This document shows, in pieces, positions 10,633 to 22,043 of a stretch of 64,000 nucleotides of DNA. A program made the translations under genes and the position numbers. Each line of letters starts with the position of its first letter. Positions within the stretch are counted from its first letter, which is position 1. The stretch covers positions 496,001-560,000 of the forward strand of contig MCGO01000003.1 in the NCBI GenBank assembly GCA_002104985.1. The letters are read 5' to 3'. The DNA comes from Rhizoclosmatium globosum (taxonomy: Eukaryota; Chytridiomycota; Chytridiomycetes; Chytridiales; Chytriomycetaceae). The notes below the pieces were generated by a model. That model saw only the letters and a list, made by a program, of their open reading frames with translations, did no database searches and had not been told where the DNA came from.

Positions 10633-11247
10633 ATGCATCTCACTTTCGTTACTGTCCTAGTAATTTCTGCAGTACTTGCCTTAGCTGACTCTGATGTGGG
10701 CGGTCAATGTCAGTCCACACCAACCGGACTTGTCTGCAAAACTGGTTTGACATGCGTTTTTCCAACGAATCCAACTCCAGGAGGGTTTGGAATCTGCCAG
10801 CAAAACCTTTCTGATGTGGGCGGACAGTGCCAACCATCCGTCCTTAACGGTGCAGCCTGTAAACCAGGCTTGGTGTGTATTCTTCCAAGTCAACCTACTC
10901 CTGGCGGTTTCGGTACTTGCCAAGACACGACTTCCGCATCTACCACAGTTGTCGTTCCTACCACTCGTGCTCCAAGTGATGTTGGGGGACAGTGCCAACC
11001 CTCTGTTCAGAACGGAGCTCGATGTGCAAGTGGGTTGGTTTGCGTCATGCCAAGTCCCCCAACTCCGGGTGGGTTCGGGGTTTGCCAAGACATTTCAAGT
11101 CCCACTTCTGTTGCAACTACAGCTGTGACTTCTTCTCCGATTGCTCCAACTACCACTCCAACGGGTCTTACGACCATCAACCAAAGTGGGGCTGTTGAAG
11201 TTGGAGGAATGTTCGTGTTGGGACTTGTTACTACATTCCTCATGTGA
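10633..11247 (+). CDS. Small secreted cysteine-rich repeat protein, probably GPI-anchored
   Basis: A 204-residue protein of unknown family. It starts with a clear signal peptide (MHLTFVTVLVISAVLALA) and ends with a hydrophobic tail (GGMFVLGLVTTFLM) after small residues, which is the arrangement expected for GPI anchoring. Between them are three copies of a roughly 40-residue module, each beginning DVGGQCQ and ending PTPGGFGxCQ, with four cysteines per copy (GQC...C/GLVC or GLTC...GxCQ). A Ser/Thr/Pro linker separates copies two and three. Start at 10633 is chosen because it gives the signal peptide. The next gene (11324) encodes a related protein on the same strand, suggesting tandem duplication. 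A cell-wall or surface role in the zoospore or thallus is inferred only from the layout. Confidence 0.7.
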   Translation: MHLTFVTVLVISAVLALADSDVGGQCQSTPTGLVCKTGLTCVFPTNPTPGGFGICQQNLSDVGGQCQPSVLNGAACKPGLVCILPSQPTPGGFGTCQDTTSASTTVVVPTTRAPSDVGGQCQPSVQNGARCASGLVCVMPSPPTPGGFGVCQDISSPTSVATTAVTSSPIAPTTTPTGLTTINQSGAVEVGGMFVLGLVTTFLM

Positions 11248-11323
11248 ATTTTGACAAGCTCTAAAAGTATCTCATTCTATTATGTAGTTCTATCATTTAG
11301 TTGCCAAATTTTAGTTATTAAAA

Positions 11324-11863
11324 ATGGTTAAATACGCCACCGTCTTCCTACTCTCCTTAGTCCAGCTGGCTACCGCCCAATCGCCTCCACCTCCAATGGA
11401 TGGTCAACCAGCAGGATCCAAATGTACCATAGAGGCCCAGTCCCAATTCTGCGATCCAATGAATATGGCCGACTGCCTTCGGTGTCAAACAGGTCTAGAC
11501 TGCACGAACAACGTATGCACTCCAAGACAAGCGCAGCTGGGTGAAAAGTGCGAATACTCTACCGCTCGAACAGCTGTGCTTTGTGTTTCGGGCCTTGTGT
11601 GTGTCATAACGGCTCATTCCCCAGCAACGGGCAGCTTCGGAACATGTCAGGCTGCTTCGGGTGTGACACAGACGAGTGATGCTACTTCGGCTACGCTCGT
11701 TATTGGCGGTGGATCACCCAATAGCACTGGAACAAAATACCCGATTACCACTTCATCAGTAGCAGCTCAACAATCAACAGTTACTCAAAAACAAGGTTCT
11801 TTTGCAGCCTCTTTGGATGTTGAGGGACTTGCGATCATTATCACTTTATTCTTGGCATTTTAG
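11324..11863 (+). CDS. Small secreted cysteine-rich protein, probably GPI-anchored
   Basis: A 179-residue, single-exon protein. It has an N-terminal signal peptide (MVKYATVFLLSLVQLATA), a cysteine-rich middle and a Ser/Thr-rich stalk, and ends in a hydrophobic GPI-type tail (LAIIITLFLAF). The segment GEKCEYSTARTAVLCVSGL followed by PATGSFGTCQ has the same spacing as the modules of the upstream gene (GGQC...LVC...GGFGxCQ), so the two proteins are related. A second cysteine cluster (CLRCQTGLDCTNNVC) is specific to this one. It starts only 76 bp after its neighbour's stop codon. Function is unknown; an extracellular wall or surface location is inferred. Confidence 0.7.
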   Translation: MVKYATVFLLSLVQLATAQSPPPPMDGQPAGSKCTIEAQSQFCDPMNMADCLRCQTGLDCTNNVCTPRQAQLGEKCEYSTARTAVLCVSGLVCVITAHSPATGSFGTCQAASGVTQTSDATSATLVIGGGSPNSTGTKYPITTSSVAAQQSTVTQKQGSFAASLDVEGLAIIITLFLAF

Positions 11864-12076
11864 GAATAAATATTGGTTGTATGAACTGTGTATTCTTAGA
11901 TTGGTTTTTAGAGAGCCATTGGGGATATACTTGGCTCATATGGTCCAATAGAATTGAATCTAAGTTGTTACGTTCATCAGTTTAGCCCTTCAAAGTTATT
12001 TAAAAATATTGAACAACAACATGCATCCGTATTTACTTTTATTCATAATTCTTATGGAGAAGGACAAAAAACCACA

Positions 12077-12556
12077 TTAAGCAGTGAGGAGCTCATTGAT
12101 CTTGGCTTCAAGACCCTCTGGGACAACATTTTCGAAGCGGTAGACAGCACTGCCATCCTTGGAGATCAAGAACTTCTCAAAGTTCCAGGACACCTCGGCT
12201 CCGTTGGTGTGGGTCTTGAGGTAAGTAAAGACTGGGTGAGCACCAGAGCCGTTCACTTGGATCTTCTCGGTAATATCGAAAGTAACGTCGTAGTTTCTGG
12301 AGCAGAATTCAACAATTTCATCTTCAGTGCCTGGTTCTTGAGCACCGAATTCGTTGGATGGGAAACCAATGACGACAAGTCCCTGGCTGGCGTACTTCTT
12401 GTAAAGCGCCTCAAGACCAGTGTAGTGCTTCGTGCGGCCACAACGGGAGGCAACATTCACAGCGAGAACAACCTTTCCCTTGAGATCGGCGAAGTTGATG
12501 GTACCCTTGCCGTTGTTGATCTTGTTAATAGAGAGCTCGTAGAAAGATCCAGTCAT
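12077..12556 (-). CDS. Glutathione peroxidase-like thiol peroxidase (PHGPx/Gpx3 type)
   Basis: A 159-residue, single-exon peroxidase that reduces hydrogen peroxide and lipid hydroperoxides. The active-site segment is NVASRCGRTKHY with the peroxidatic Cys39 (Cys, not selenocysteine). It also has FGAQEPGT (catalytic Gln73) and WNFEKFL (catalytic Trp). Cys85 in EIVEFCSRNYDVTF aligns with the resolving cysteine of yeast Gpx3, so a thioredoxin-dependent two-cysteine mechanism is likely. The usual FPCNQF motif reads FPSNEF here, so the cysteine at position 67 is serine; that residue is not essential in this subgroup. Start at 12556 gives the standard family N-terminus. It lies 117 bp downstream of the UGT gene on the same strand. 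Confidence 0.93.
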   Translation of the reverse strand: MTGSFYELSINKINNGKGTINFADLKGKVVLAVNVASRCGRTKHYTGLEALYKKYASQGLVVIGFPSNEFGAQEPGTEDEIVEFCSRNYDVTFDITEKIQVNGSGAHPVFTYLKTHTNGAEVSWNFEKFLISKDGSAVYRFENVVPEGLEAKINELLTA

Positions 12557-12672
12557 TTTGGTTGTTAATAAGTTTGGTATAGTTGTTTCCGGCTGGATTG
12601 CGAAATGGCACGCCTTTTTGATCCGGTCAATTTCAAATTCATTGAATAACAAATCAATCAAATAATATAATA

Positions 12673-14257
12673 TTAATTTCTCTTCTTTCCGAAGACTAAT
12701 TCTTTGACCTTTCCGTTGACTCGTTCCCGTAGTCGCCACACATTCCACTGGTCTTGCAGCTTCTTCCTCAACAAAGGCTTGGTCTCATGACGAGATGACT
12801 CCGATCCCGCAACAGCGGCTTCATCCAATTGCCGTAATATGAATTCAACGGCGTTATCAGTCCCTCGTTCCTCTCTCACTGCCAGTCCAACTTCTTTCGC
12901 CCGAGCAACATATTTTGTTTCAAGGGCTTCCAGAATTTTGAGACCAAGTTTTTTACCGGTTAGAGATTTGAAGGAACATCCTATTCGGGGGCCACAACCA
13001 ATAGCTGCAATTCGTCGAGCATAGAAGTGTTGATCTCCAATCAGGGGACAGGCAAACGATGGATTCCCAGAACGAATTGCTTCACCAGTCGTTCCTGAAC
13101 CTCCATGATGCACAATGACACTGCAGCGGGGAAACAACAGCCGTTGAGGAACAGAATATGTGACAAAGATCCGTTTATGCTCTGGATCCAGATTCAACAG
13201 TTGTTGTTTAAGATCGTCCCTTGAAGCATCAGAAGCTGCCGCATTTGACATTCCTCCGGCGTAGACAACGACACGAAGATGGTTCGGCAGGGTGGATAGA
13301 AGCTCTTTGATGAGAGGAATAAACTTTGTACTCAGATGAATCGGCATTGATCCAAATCCAACATATACTGGAGCAGTTCCTTCATTTAAGAACCCTTCTA
13401 ATGCGGGCGAAAGAGAGTCTTTGGGATTGTCGTAGAACATATATCCACCAATTCCAGTACTTTCGGGCCAATCCTCTGAAAAAAAATCAAAGTTAAATCA
13501 TATCTAGAGAACAAGTATTAATTCTTACTTGGTTTTGCGTGGAGAATTGGAGACCAGGTGTGGTGAATTGGCAAAACCGCCATACAGTCTCTGACACCAC
13601 TCCAGGTTATTCTGTCCAGCCCAGCCGTTTCTCTCATTCTATCGAGGGTAGGTTTGAACATGAAATACATCACGGTGTGCGCAATATGATAGAGAAACTT
13701 GTTGAGAATAGGACCACAACTTCCAATACCCGCTTGTGGAGGAAAGTCATAGGTTGGTTCGTACCAATTGGGAAACATTGGAAGCTGAACGACTCGAGTA
13801 CCAAAAGCTTCGTGGAGAATTGCTCCAGCTGGGACTGACATTGCACTCACCACCTAATGTTTCACATTCGAAATCAGACGTTCCATGACAAATAGAATCA
13901 GTGACTTACCACAACGTCACTATTAGCACACCATTTGATAAGACTGCCCAGGTCCTGGACCATTTGGTCAGGATCCGCCATTGCCCGCAGCAACACAGTA
14001 GGATCGCCCTTCACAACTTGGTCTGCAACACTTTGCTTGTTGATTGCACTTTCTGCATTACTTGGAAGAGAGCGCACAGTCACATTGCTGTAGGTCAGCT
14101 CAGCAGATATCCAGGCATAGAAGTTTTCAGGCACTATGACTGTCACATGGATTCCATAAGAAGGGTCCATAGCGGCCAAAGCAGTAGCAAGGCAGAGAGT
14201 CGGCTGAATGTCTCCTCTGCTGCCCATTCCAATAAGGGCGACGTTTTTGGCTGCCAT
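12673..14257 (-). CDS. UDP-glycosyltransferase (GT1/GT28 type, sterol-glucosyltransferase-like)
   Basis: Three exons joined by two GT-AG introns (about 13907-13855 and 13527-13479) give roughly 490 residues. The N-terminal Rossmann domain begins AAKNVALIGMGSRGDIQPTL, the GxRGDxxP signature of the GT28-like group. The C-terminal domain has the nucleotide-sugar binding motif VIVHHGGSGTTGEAIRSG and APVYVGFGSMP. These features resemble fungal sterol 3-beta-glucosyltransferases and bacterial GtfA-like enzymes, but the PH/GRAM domains of Atg26 are absent, so the acceptor cannot be predicted. The basic C-terminus (ELVFGKKRN) is unremarkable. Start at 14257 is chosen over an in-frame upstream ATG because the upstream part would overlap the promoter of divergent MDE1, only 61 bp away. 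Confidence 0.82.
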
Positions 14258-14318
14258 TCCTGCTCTCCAACAAATTGGGGACAGGTTCTTTTTGGGGGAA
14301 AAACAAAGTGTCAACAAA

Positions 14319-15321
14319 ATGGGCAAACGAGGAGCCGACAGCAGCGACAAGGAAGACGCCAAAAAGCAGAAGCAGATCGATGCTTTGATTGTTTCAAAGG
14401 ACCCTGAGCACCCGGTATTAAACCCTGATCATCGTTGCATCTTGTACTCACTCATAGAACCTTTCGTATGTCAAGGCCAACTTGATCCCAGAGCTCTGTC
14501 GCTTGATGTACACCCTCGGATGGGTCACGGGAACTGGGTAAGCATTCACCTCCAAATATGCGCAGTACACAAACTCAATGCTCACAAAATTAACAAGAGG
14601 CGGCATTACAATGAAGTTGGATGACAACATTTACCTCGCTCCTTCCGGAGTACAGAAGGAACGTATGAAGGCTGAGGATCTCTTCGTCGTCAACCCCAAG
14701 GGTGACATTATTCGTTCACCACCAAAAGAGAAGGGATGGAAGATGTCCCAATGTACTCCCTTGTTCTTCAACGCCTACAACTTGAGAAACGCAGGAGCTT
14801 GTGTTCACACTCACTCTCAACACGCTGTTATGGCCACCCTCTTATGGAAGGGTGACGTTTTCAAGATCACTCACCAAGAAATGATCAAGGGTATTCGTAT
14901 TGGAAGCACCAAGACCAACCTGAAGTATTATGACACATTGGTGATTCCCATCATTGAGAACACTGCCGAGGAGGAAGACTTGAAGGACCGAATGGAAGCT
15001 GTGAGGTTCCATGATTATCTGCACGTGCATTGATATCATTTTCACCACTTAGGCTATGATCAAGTACCCAGACGCCAATGCCGTTCTTGTAAGACGTCAC
15101 GGAGTTTATGTATGGGGTGAAAACTGGCAAAAAGGTTTGTTTGGATATTCACTTTCTGTCGATTCCTAAATCGAATCACCCATGCAGCCAAGTGTATGAC
15201 TGAGTGTTACGACTATCTTTTCGAGATTGGTGTCAAGATGAAGCTTGCTGGTCTGGATCCGGAGGAGGTCCCTGAAGACTCTGAGTACAAACACATCTGC
15301 AATGGGGACCACAAGCACTGA
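14319..15321 (+). CDS. MDE1: Methylthioribulose-1-phosphate dehydratase
   Basis: This class II aldolase-fold enzyme dehydrates methylthioribulose-1-phosphate in the methionine salvage pathway. Five exons: 14319-14414, 14476-14537, 14598 to about 15000, about 15053-15135 and about 15186-15321. Splicing restores the conserved run [24 protein letters not shown] followed by [13 protein letters not shown]. The zinc ligands lie in [16 protein letters not shown] and in [15 protein letters not shown], and the signature [12 protein letters not shown] is intact. The order and spacing match human APIP and yeast Mde1. The short N-terminal extension ([19 protein letters not shown]) is charged and unconserved. 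It is divergently transcribed from the UGT gene with a 61-bp shared promoter region. Confidence 0.93.
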
Positions 15322-15402
15322 TGCCTCCTGGTTAACTCTTAAAATAAAGTTTAAATAAACTGAGGAAAGAGAAGGGAGAAGTGAAAAGAAAAGTTGTTTG
15401 GA

Positions 15403-15912
15403 ATGTCTGCGTACCAAAAGGATCGATCACTCATTGCCGTCATTGGAGACGAGGACACCGTCACGGGTCTCCTTCTCGCAGGGGTTGGGCATATTGACTC
15501 TAAGCAAAAGTCCAACTTCCTCGTGGTTGACGCTAGTTAAGGGGCTTCATTTTTGTGCTGTGTTACCAACCAACAACCTCAGAAACTCCTCTTCCAACTC
15601 TCGAGGAGACGTTTATCGAGTTCACGAAGCGCAAAGATATTGGAATTATCCTTATTAATCAGCATGTGCGTTCTTGATTTGAAGAAATGATGTTGTTGAA
15701 GCCACGGTTTTTGGCAGGTTGCTGATGATATCCGCGGGATGCTGGATGAATACCACCAAGCTTTCCCCACAGTTCTTGAGATTCCATCGAAGGACCATCC
15801 GTATGACCCGTCCAAAGGTGAGCGAATAGTGTAGTTATAGATGTAAAATAAACCGCTTCTTTCCATAGACTCTGTCCTCAAGCGAGTCCAGAAGTTATTT
15901 GGCGATCAATAA
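15403..15912 (+). CDS. VMA7: V-type proton ATPase subunit F
   Basis: Subunit F is part of the central stalk of the vacuolar H+-ATPase V1 sector. Four exons splice to about 120 residues. Conserved blocks are [22 protein letters not shown], the core [18 protein letters not shown], and [22 protein letters not shown]. The introns are short GT-AG introns at about 15537-15581, 15665-15719 and 15820-15869. The gene begins 81 bp after the MDE1 stop codon on the same strand. The product is complete and of normal length; all family landmarks are intact. Confidence 0.94.
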
Positions 15913-16095
15913 TAACTATCACGTTCTTCATTCATCAAGCGAAAATAAAACGACAATTCACGTACACTCATCACGAACCAACCTTCACACAAATGTTTGC
16001 CCAACTATCATCCACGAAACCACAGCAACAAAGAACAACAAACTATAAAACAGAATAATGAAAAAGGAAGTAAGTAAAACAAAACTAGCCGAGTA

Positions 16096-19000
16096 TCACC
16101 ATTTTCGGGTCATTGCCATCCCACCCGTTCCCTTCTTAGAAATCACAATCGGAGCTTTCTCACATACTTTCGCCAACGTGTTGTCTTCAGACGCGCCAGC
16201 GCAAAGAATTTTGGATGCACGAATGAATTCTCCGCGGACTTCAAACAATGTCTCTTTGTCAACTGGACGACCCACGTTATTCGACATTTCAAAAGGATCT
16301 TCCACTAGAATATGAAGGAAGAGTTCATAATTTGTTTCCTTATCAACAACTATTAACTCACCACAAAGCCAATAGCGATCTTTCACTGCACCACTGCGAT
16401 TAATTTCTTGCTGACGATCTTTTGTCCAACCTTTATCCTCTTTGGATAAGACGCCTCCTGTTCTAACGCTTGCAACACCTTGTCAAACATAAATTAGTTC
16501 TCAGTACCCATATCAAACGAGTCTTCGTACCATGTACATAAGGAAACTCTGCGCTATAGTATTTGAAAAAGGCAACTAATAACTCTCCAACTGACTCCGT
16601 ATTGGTGGAATTCCAGTGCCCATTACGAATCAGCTCATGAACATCCTCATAAAAGTAGACATTGAAATCTTCCACTCGTTTCATGGGTAGGCTGTTCATG
16701 TCATCTGCAACCACACCATTTGGTGCAATCTTTTGAAGACATGGAAGAACACCTCGAACTTGAAGAAAGTGGATAATCATCAAAACGAAACAGTAGCTAA
16801 CACATAAACGTTAACATTATCATATATTGAGTAAATACTGACCTCGATAATGTGCCAAAGTATGGCTCATTTATGTTTCGTTGCTTGGACCAGTATTTAA
16901 CAATAAAGACAAGTTCTCGAAACCGAGGATCTATTTGAGAGTATGCTTTCAACAAACGCGTGTTGTACATAACAAGGCTGCTTTGGAATCCAATATCACA
17001 ACGGATGCCACTACACAGAAAAGACGGATTATTAAACAATTAACAAGAGTGAGAGCATACGTTATTGGATCTCGAATTTTCACAATTGGTACTCTTGCTC
17101 GTGTCAACATCTTCACATCGCGCATTCCAGCTGCAACAAGGGTCAGTTCCTGAAGAATGTGCCAAAATTAGTTACCATTCTTCATGACAGCTCCGAGCTT
17201 TTCAACCAATTGAGGAGACGTTAATTTCAGATAATTCTCACTCAGAGATATCGAGAGATCCATATCTAAGGTTTAATTTTAAGTGCGAGACCTAATGGAC
17301 TTTCTCAACTCACCTGCGTTCGCTAAAGAAAATCCAAGAGCCGTAGAGCCAAAGTGATGAAGGTTTGCATCTAGTGGTCAGAAAATTGTGAGCTTTTGGA
17401 GAAGAGACATAGGAAAATCGTTCCTAACCTGGAAACGCCCTCCTCGCAACCTCCAGCACATTCCCAAAAGCAATACCCTGCCTCATCAACTCCTCCCGGG
17501 TGGGGCATATATGTATGCACAATCCGTTGGCTTCTCTAGTCAGCTGATCAAAATACTCTGTCGTCAACTTTGATTCATCCACCCGCAACTTTGAAGTCTG
17601 AATTTCCTTGACGATTCTCAAGTCTGTTGCGACTCCAAACGAACCGAAATCTATACTGGTACTTCCGCCATATAACGCAGGTGAGTCTGGAATGGAATGG
17701 GTTGCCAGAGCCGAAGAAGAACGGTTCGGACTCGCTTGAAAATCTGGTGGCGACCGATATGCTGTGGACATACTTGGAGGAAGGAAGTGAAAGGAGGGGT
17801 TGTAGGTTTGCGTGTTATCACCACGGTAGTGTTCTACAGAGTGAGTCGCGAAAGAGGGGGATCTGTGAACGTTATTCGTAGAATAGCTTTCTATTGATGC
17901 TTGTTGCGGCTGAAACTCGAAGGGTGTTACATTCGGGTTGAGTTTAATTTTACTGAATGCCTGCGTGCTTGCGCTGATTGTACCATTGGGCAACGTATGA
18001 TTGGATGCGGGAATATCGTATTGAGGTGCGGACGACTTTACTCGGACATATTGCTGTTGCTGATTGCTCATACTGTTACTATCAGTGCTCGAGTTCCGCC
18101 TTAACAGCTCTGATGGTACCATCCGCGAGTCATATTGGGATGACAATTTAGGATTCTCTTTTGAATGCTCGGGCTTAAAAATGGAGACTCCAATGTTCAT
18201 ATCTGGTGCACCCCAAATATTTTTTGCCGAATCAGAATTAGGCAGGAAAAGGGGAGAAGCAGTGGAGTCTTTGAAAGGAGTGCGTGGCGAAAACGACGTC
18301 ATTGGTGATTTATCTTGACTGCTGTCTGGAATTAAGTGCTGAAGTATGATGAGTATTGACTATTGACTGACTCAAAGGCTCATGTATTCTCTCACCTGCT
18401 GACTTTCAAGAGTGGGCGGAAGTTTGAAAGCCAACTCACTGACCTGTCCGTTAGAGCTTCTTCCATTCATACCAATGCTACCAAATCGTCCTACATCTAC
18501 CGACGCTCGATGGAAGGTGGTCAACCCCGGACTAGCATTACTGACCTTCTCGAATTGATATGCGACCCATTCATATGACCATTAAGACCAGAAATAGACG
18601 GAGATACAAGTTGGCGAGACACAGCGTAGTCTTGACTCTCGTTGTGTGGTTCGCCGAAATTACTTTGGGGGCTACGAAGTGACGAAGAACCACCACCCAA
18701 GGCGTAATTGGGGCTCTTCCATTTCGACTCAAGACTATTTCTAGTCGCCGAATAAATTTGCTTTTAAAATGGAATCAGTTTTGGGTGCTCGTTGAAACAC
18801 CAAAACTTACTTGTTGTTCATTGAGTGAGCCAACCCATGTGTATGCATCACTACCAGTCTCTACGCTGCCATCAAACGACAAGGTTCGTTTTTCACTCCT
18901 ATCAGGAAGATAATCCACAGTCAAATTGGTTATTGGTTCCTCCAACAGTTCGTTGTCTTCATCAAAGTTGAACAGAGTTCCAGCCTCATCAATTAAATCA

Positions 19001-19578
19001 TTCCCACTTCCGGTACTGCTTCCACTGTCGTATTTTCCATGTTTAACTGGCTGCAGAAACTCATGTTGTTGTTGAAATTGTTTCGGATATGCCTTCATAT
19101 CCATCAAACTGCCGCTCCTCCGAATTCTAGCAGCCACTTTTTCCTGACTTGAACGATTCAGCTCAGTGGTCTGTTGCAGAGAAGTCAATTCCGAAGTCCA
19201 CTGATCAGTCGGAGGCACGGCTGGGTTATGAGTCCAGATAGAATCCGCATCGCTCGCGGACAGCACCGCCCGATCCGACGCGGCACGTCTATGAGAGACG
19301 TGTGAACCGTGGCAGAAGTCGGACAGGATGAGTGGGTGTGGCACGGCAGCGGTGACAAGTGAGGCCGGGGCGCGGCGGACGACTCCACCGTGGCTGTTGT
19401 CTGTATTCGCAGCAGAGTTTAAGAGCGAGTTCGGATTCGCTGTTGCAGCTGACGTCGACGACGATGTTGATGTCGAAGACAAGTGCCTGGCGGCGGCGGG
19501 CTGTGAAAGAGGAGACTCGGCGGACAGCTCCGACGGATTCGCCGACAACGAATTCGGCGCGTGGGCGTGATGGAGCAT
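16096..19578 (-). CDS. Cid1-type terminal nucleotidyltransferase / non-canonical poly(A) or poly(U) polymerase
   Basis: A multi-exon gene for a nucleotidyltransferase that adds A or U residues to RNA 3' ends. The catalytic domain (about 17425-16096) is spliced from small exons. The nucleotidyltransferase motif reads FGSTALGFSLANADMDLSIS, giving GS and DxD. The third carboxylate is in IRDPITSGIRCDIGFQ. The PAP-associated domain includes ELVFIVKYWSKQRNIN, GELLVAFFKYY and YWLCVEDPFEMSNNVGRPV, the last restored by an in-frame intron. All catalytic residues are present. An N-terminal region of several hundred residues (19578-17425) is Ser/Gln/Asn-rich and disordered, as in large TUTase or Cid13-like proteins. 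The start at 19578 follows a 5' UTR intron (about 19697-19614). The exon junction near 18510 is unresolved, so one or two residues per boundary may be wrong. Confidence 0.78.
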
Positions 19579-20071
19579 TGGCACTGATCGGTAGAATTGT
19601 GTCAGAGCCACTGTTTCCTGTAATGGGGCATTCAGAGGCTGCCTCTCCCCTGCCACCCGTTCACCCCACTGGGAACACTCTATTCTTTCTGGCTTACCTG
19701 GTTTCAGTAAGAGGTGGATTCCGGTCAGAGTCTCGCCAGAATGTCCAGTGTCAGAACGAGAAGAACGTGTTTTCACAACTTTGCCACCAAACGTCGAAAA
19801 AACGTGCTCCCATCCTTTCCTCAGTCACGTGAAGCGAGCGCTCCTCACCTCCCTCCATCAAAACTTCATCAAACGAGAGTGGGAAAGGGAAAAAAGTAAT
19901 TCGAGAAATAGTATAAAGATGTAAGATGGTTGTGGAATGGGACGAATGAGGGGCTTCCCTTCAATTCAATTATAGTAAAAGGTTAGAAATCCTTTTTCTG
20001 TCTCCTTTCTTTGAACGTTACTGAAGTGAAGTTCGTAAAAAAATTCGGAGACACAACTCCGCAGTGAACCG
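19579..20071. promoter_or_regulatory. Divergent promoter region between TUTase and Zn2Cys6 genes
   Basis: This region of about 490 bp contains the 5' UTR intron of the minus-strand gene (19614-19697) and upstream sequence for the transcription factor. A TATA-like AGTATAAAG lies at about 19909-19917, some 155 bp before the plus-strand ATG. Nothing else was recognised. Confidence 0.4.
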
Positions 20072-21976
20072 ATGCGACCAAAGCCGTGCGGGCGGTGCAA
20101 GAAACATCGGAAGAAGTGCTCGTTGGAACGTCCCTCCTGTTCTCGATGTCTTAGAAAGAATGTTTTGTGCGAATATGATGAAGGATGGGACGAGTTTTAT
20201 GAGAAGCGGGTCAAAGATACAGATGTGAAGGTCGCAACAAGCACGTCAGCTTCTCCGCAGGCTATGGACTTTGACTTACCAGCAACTACGTCGTTTATTC
20301 TAACGATGGCGGTACTTCAATGGGCGTCCTTCAAGATCCTGCTCTTATGCCGAATTGGGCTGATTTCCAGATACTGAGTCAATTCATCCAAAGTCATCCA
20401 TTCAAATACCGGCATTCGTTTTGCTCAGTCGATCCTGTCTCGATTGTAGAAAACTTTTGGACTGAAGCGCCTGAACTGAGGTGTGTGCTGACACATTGTA
20501 TGCTCGTATCCTTTGTTCTGACTCTGTCATAATGCCAGGCTCCTCTATTGCGCAATCGCTGCAACTATGACGGAGCCGCGTCAACCAGCTCAAGTATGTT
20601 TCTACTTCTACGACCGGGCGCAGAAGGCGCTGTCCTACAGCGAGTACCCACGTTTGAAAACCGTGCAAGCTCTTATTGTTGGAACAAACTTTGCTCTTCT
20701 AAGTGGTCAACCTATGGTAGGAATGAATATGTTTGCCAAAGCCTGCAATATGGCGATGGCATTACGGTTGGATGTCGATCCCGACTGCTTCGGATCCGAA
20801 GGGAATCCACTCAACTTGTCCGAGTGGGGAAAAGAAGAAAGACGCCGAGTGTATTGGATGCTACGATATAGCTACAAGATAATAACAATGAGTACCAGTG
20901 TTGTGCTTCCTCCTGTGCCTGACTGCCACAAGCTGAAGCCAATCTTTGGCAATATTGGCAATCAGTTATCTTCACCTTTGACGCCGGAACTAACGTCTCC
21001 GGTTGTATATCTCTGCAGCCTTCTAAATATCCTTGGAGACATCGGTGATTTTACCTCACTGCCCCCTCGTTCTTTGGAAGACGTTTTGACCTGTGAAACT
21101 TACTCAGCAATCAAAAACCGTCTCATGATATGGTTATCAACGATACCTCCAAGCTTTCATCTAAATCCTATGAACATAAACGTCGAATTGAATGGAATTG
21201 AGAGGAGTGGGCTTTTGAATTTGATGTCATTCTCAAAAGCTGCCATTTGTGCACTCAATAGACCTCTCCTGTACCTAACCGCATTCTTCTCCCCTGATTT
21301 GATTGGTGAGGTTGCGACAAAGTTTCTGACTTCGCGTGTATTTGAGTCTCTCAACAACGCTCAAGAAATAACTGCACTCAATTCCGCGATGCTTCGTCTG
21401 ACAATACCAGGATTTAACCACAAACTAATTTCTCTCTCCTCGGATTCATCGTTTTGGAAGGAGCATATGCTTATTTATTTGGGATATTTTGAAGCTGTTG
21501 CAACAATTTGGTTCTTTGTTGTCAAGACTCAACCATGTTGGCGACGGCGATACTTTTTTGATAGTATGGCCATCGAGTCCGCGGTTGTGGAAAAGCTTTT
21601 GGATGGTGTTGCGGATATTTTGAAGATGCTGGGCATTCTAGAGAGTGGCTTGAGCGGCCACGACAGTATTACAAGCAGACCAGAAAAAGCAAACATGATG
21701 ACGCCACTGTATGATTGCGTTGAAGGAATGCTTGACGAAATGAAGAGAGTTGTGGCAAAAACAACAACGAAAGATGGTGTCACAAAAGACGAGATGACTT
21801 TGCTTGCGATGGAAGTTTCCGACTTGGGAATAGACGTTGATGTTCACGAAAGAGTTATCAGGCCTCCGTGGGTGTTTTTGGGACTTCTCGGAGCCAAAGT
21901 GAACGGAGGTCTGCAATTATATAGACCAGGTGAAAAAGAATGGGAAGTATTCTGGAATGAGTTTGGCGGATTATAA
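20072..21976 (+). CDS. Zn(II)2Cys6 fungal transcription factor with fungal_trans middle domain
   Basis: The N-terminus carries a canonical binuclear zinc cluster with cysteines at residues 6, 9, 16, 23, 26 and 33 (CGRCKKHRKKC...CSRCLRKNVLC) followed by a basic/acidic linker. A proposed 38-nt intron (20245-20282) brings the frame into DPALMPNWADFQILSQF. A second intron (20481-20538) joins ENFWTEAPELR to LLYCAIAATMTEPRQPAQ. The large C-terminal part has the KEERRRVYWMLRYS motif typical of the fungal-specific transcription factor domain. A TATA-like AGTATAAAG lies at 19909-19917. It ends 67 bp from the convergent unknown gene. A paralogue lacking the zinc cluster is at 27823-29375. Target genes cannot be inferred. 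Confidence 0.87.
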
Positions 21977-22043
21977 TAGTACTATTTTATTCAAAAAAGA
22001 AGAAAGTTAGTGAAATTGTGGCAAAGCAAATCTCTACTCACGG

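Noticed and set aside
11954..12568. 204-codon plus-strand frame opposite the glutathione peroxidase
   Set aside because: The minus strand encodes a complete, well-conserved peroxidase over the same bases.
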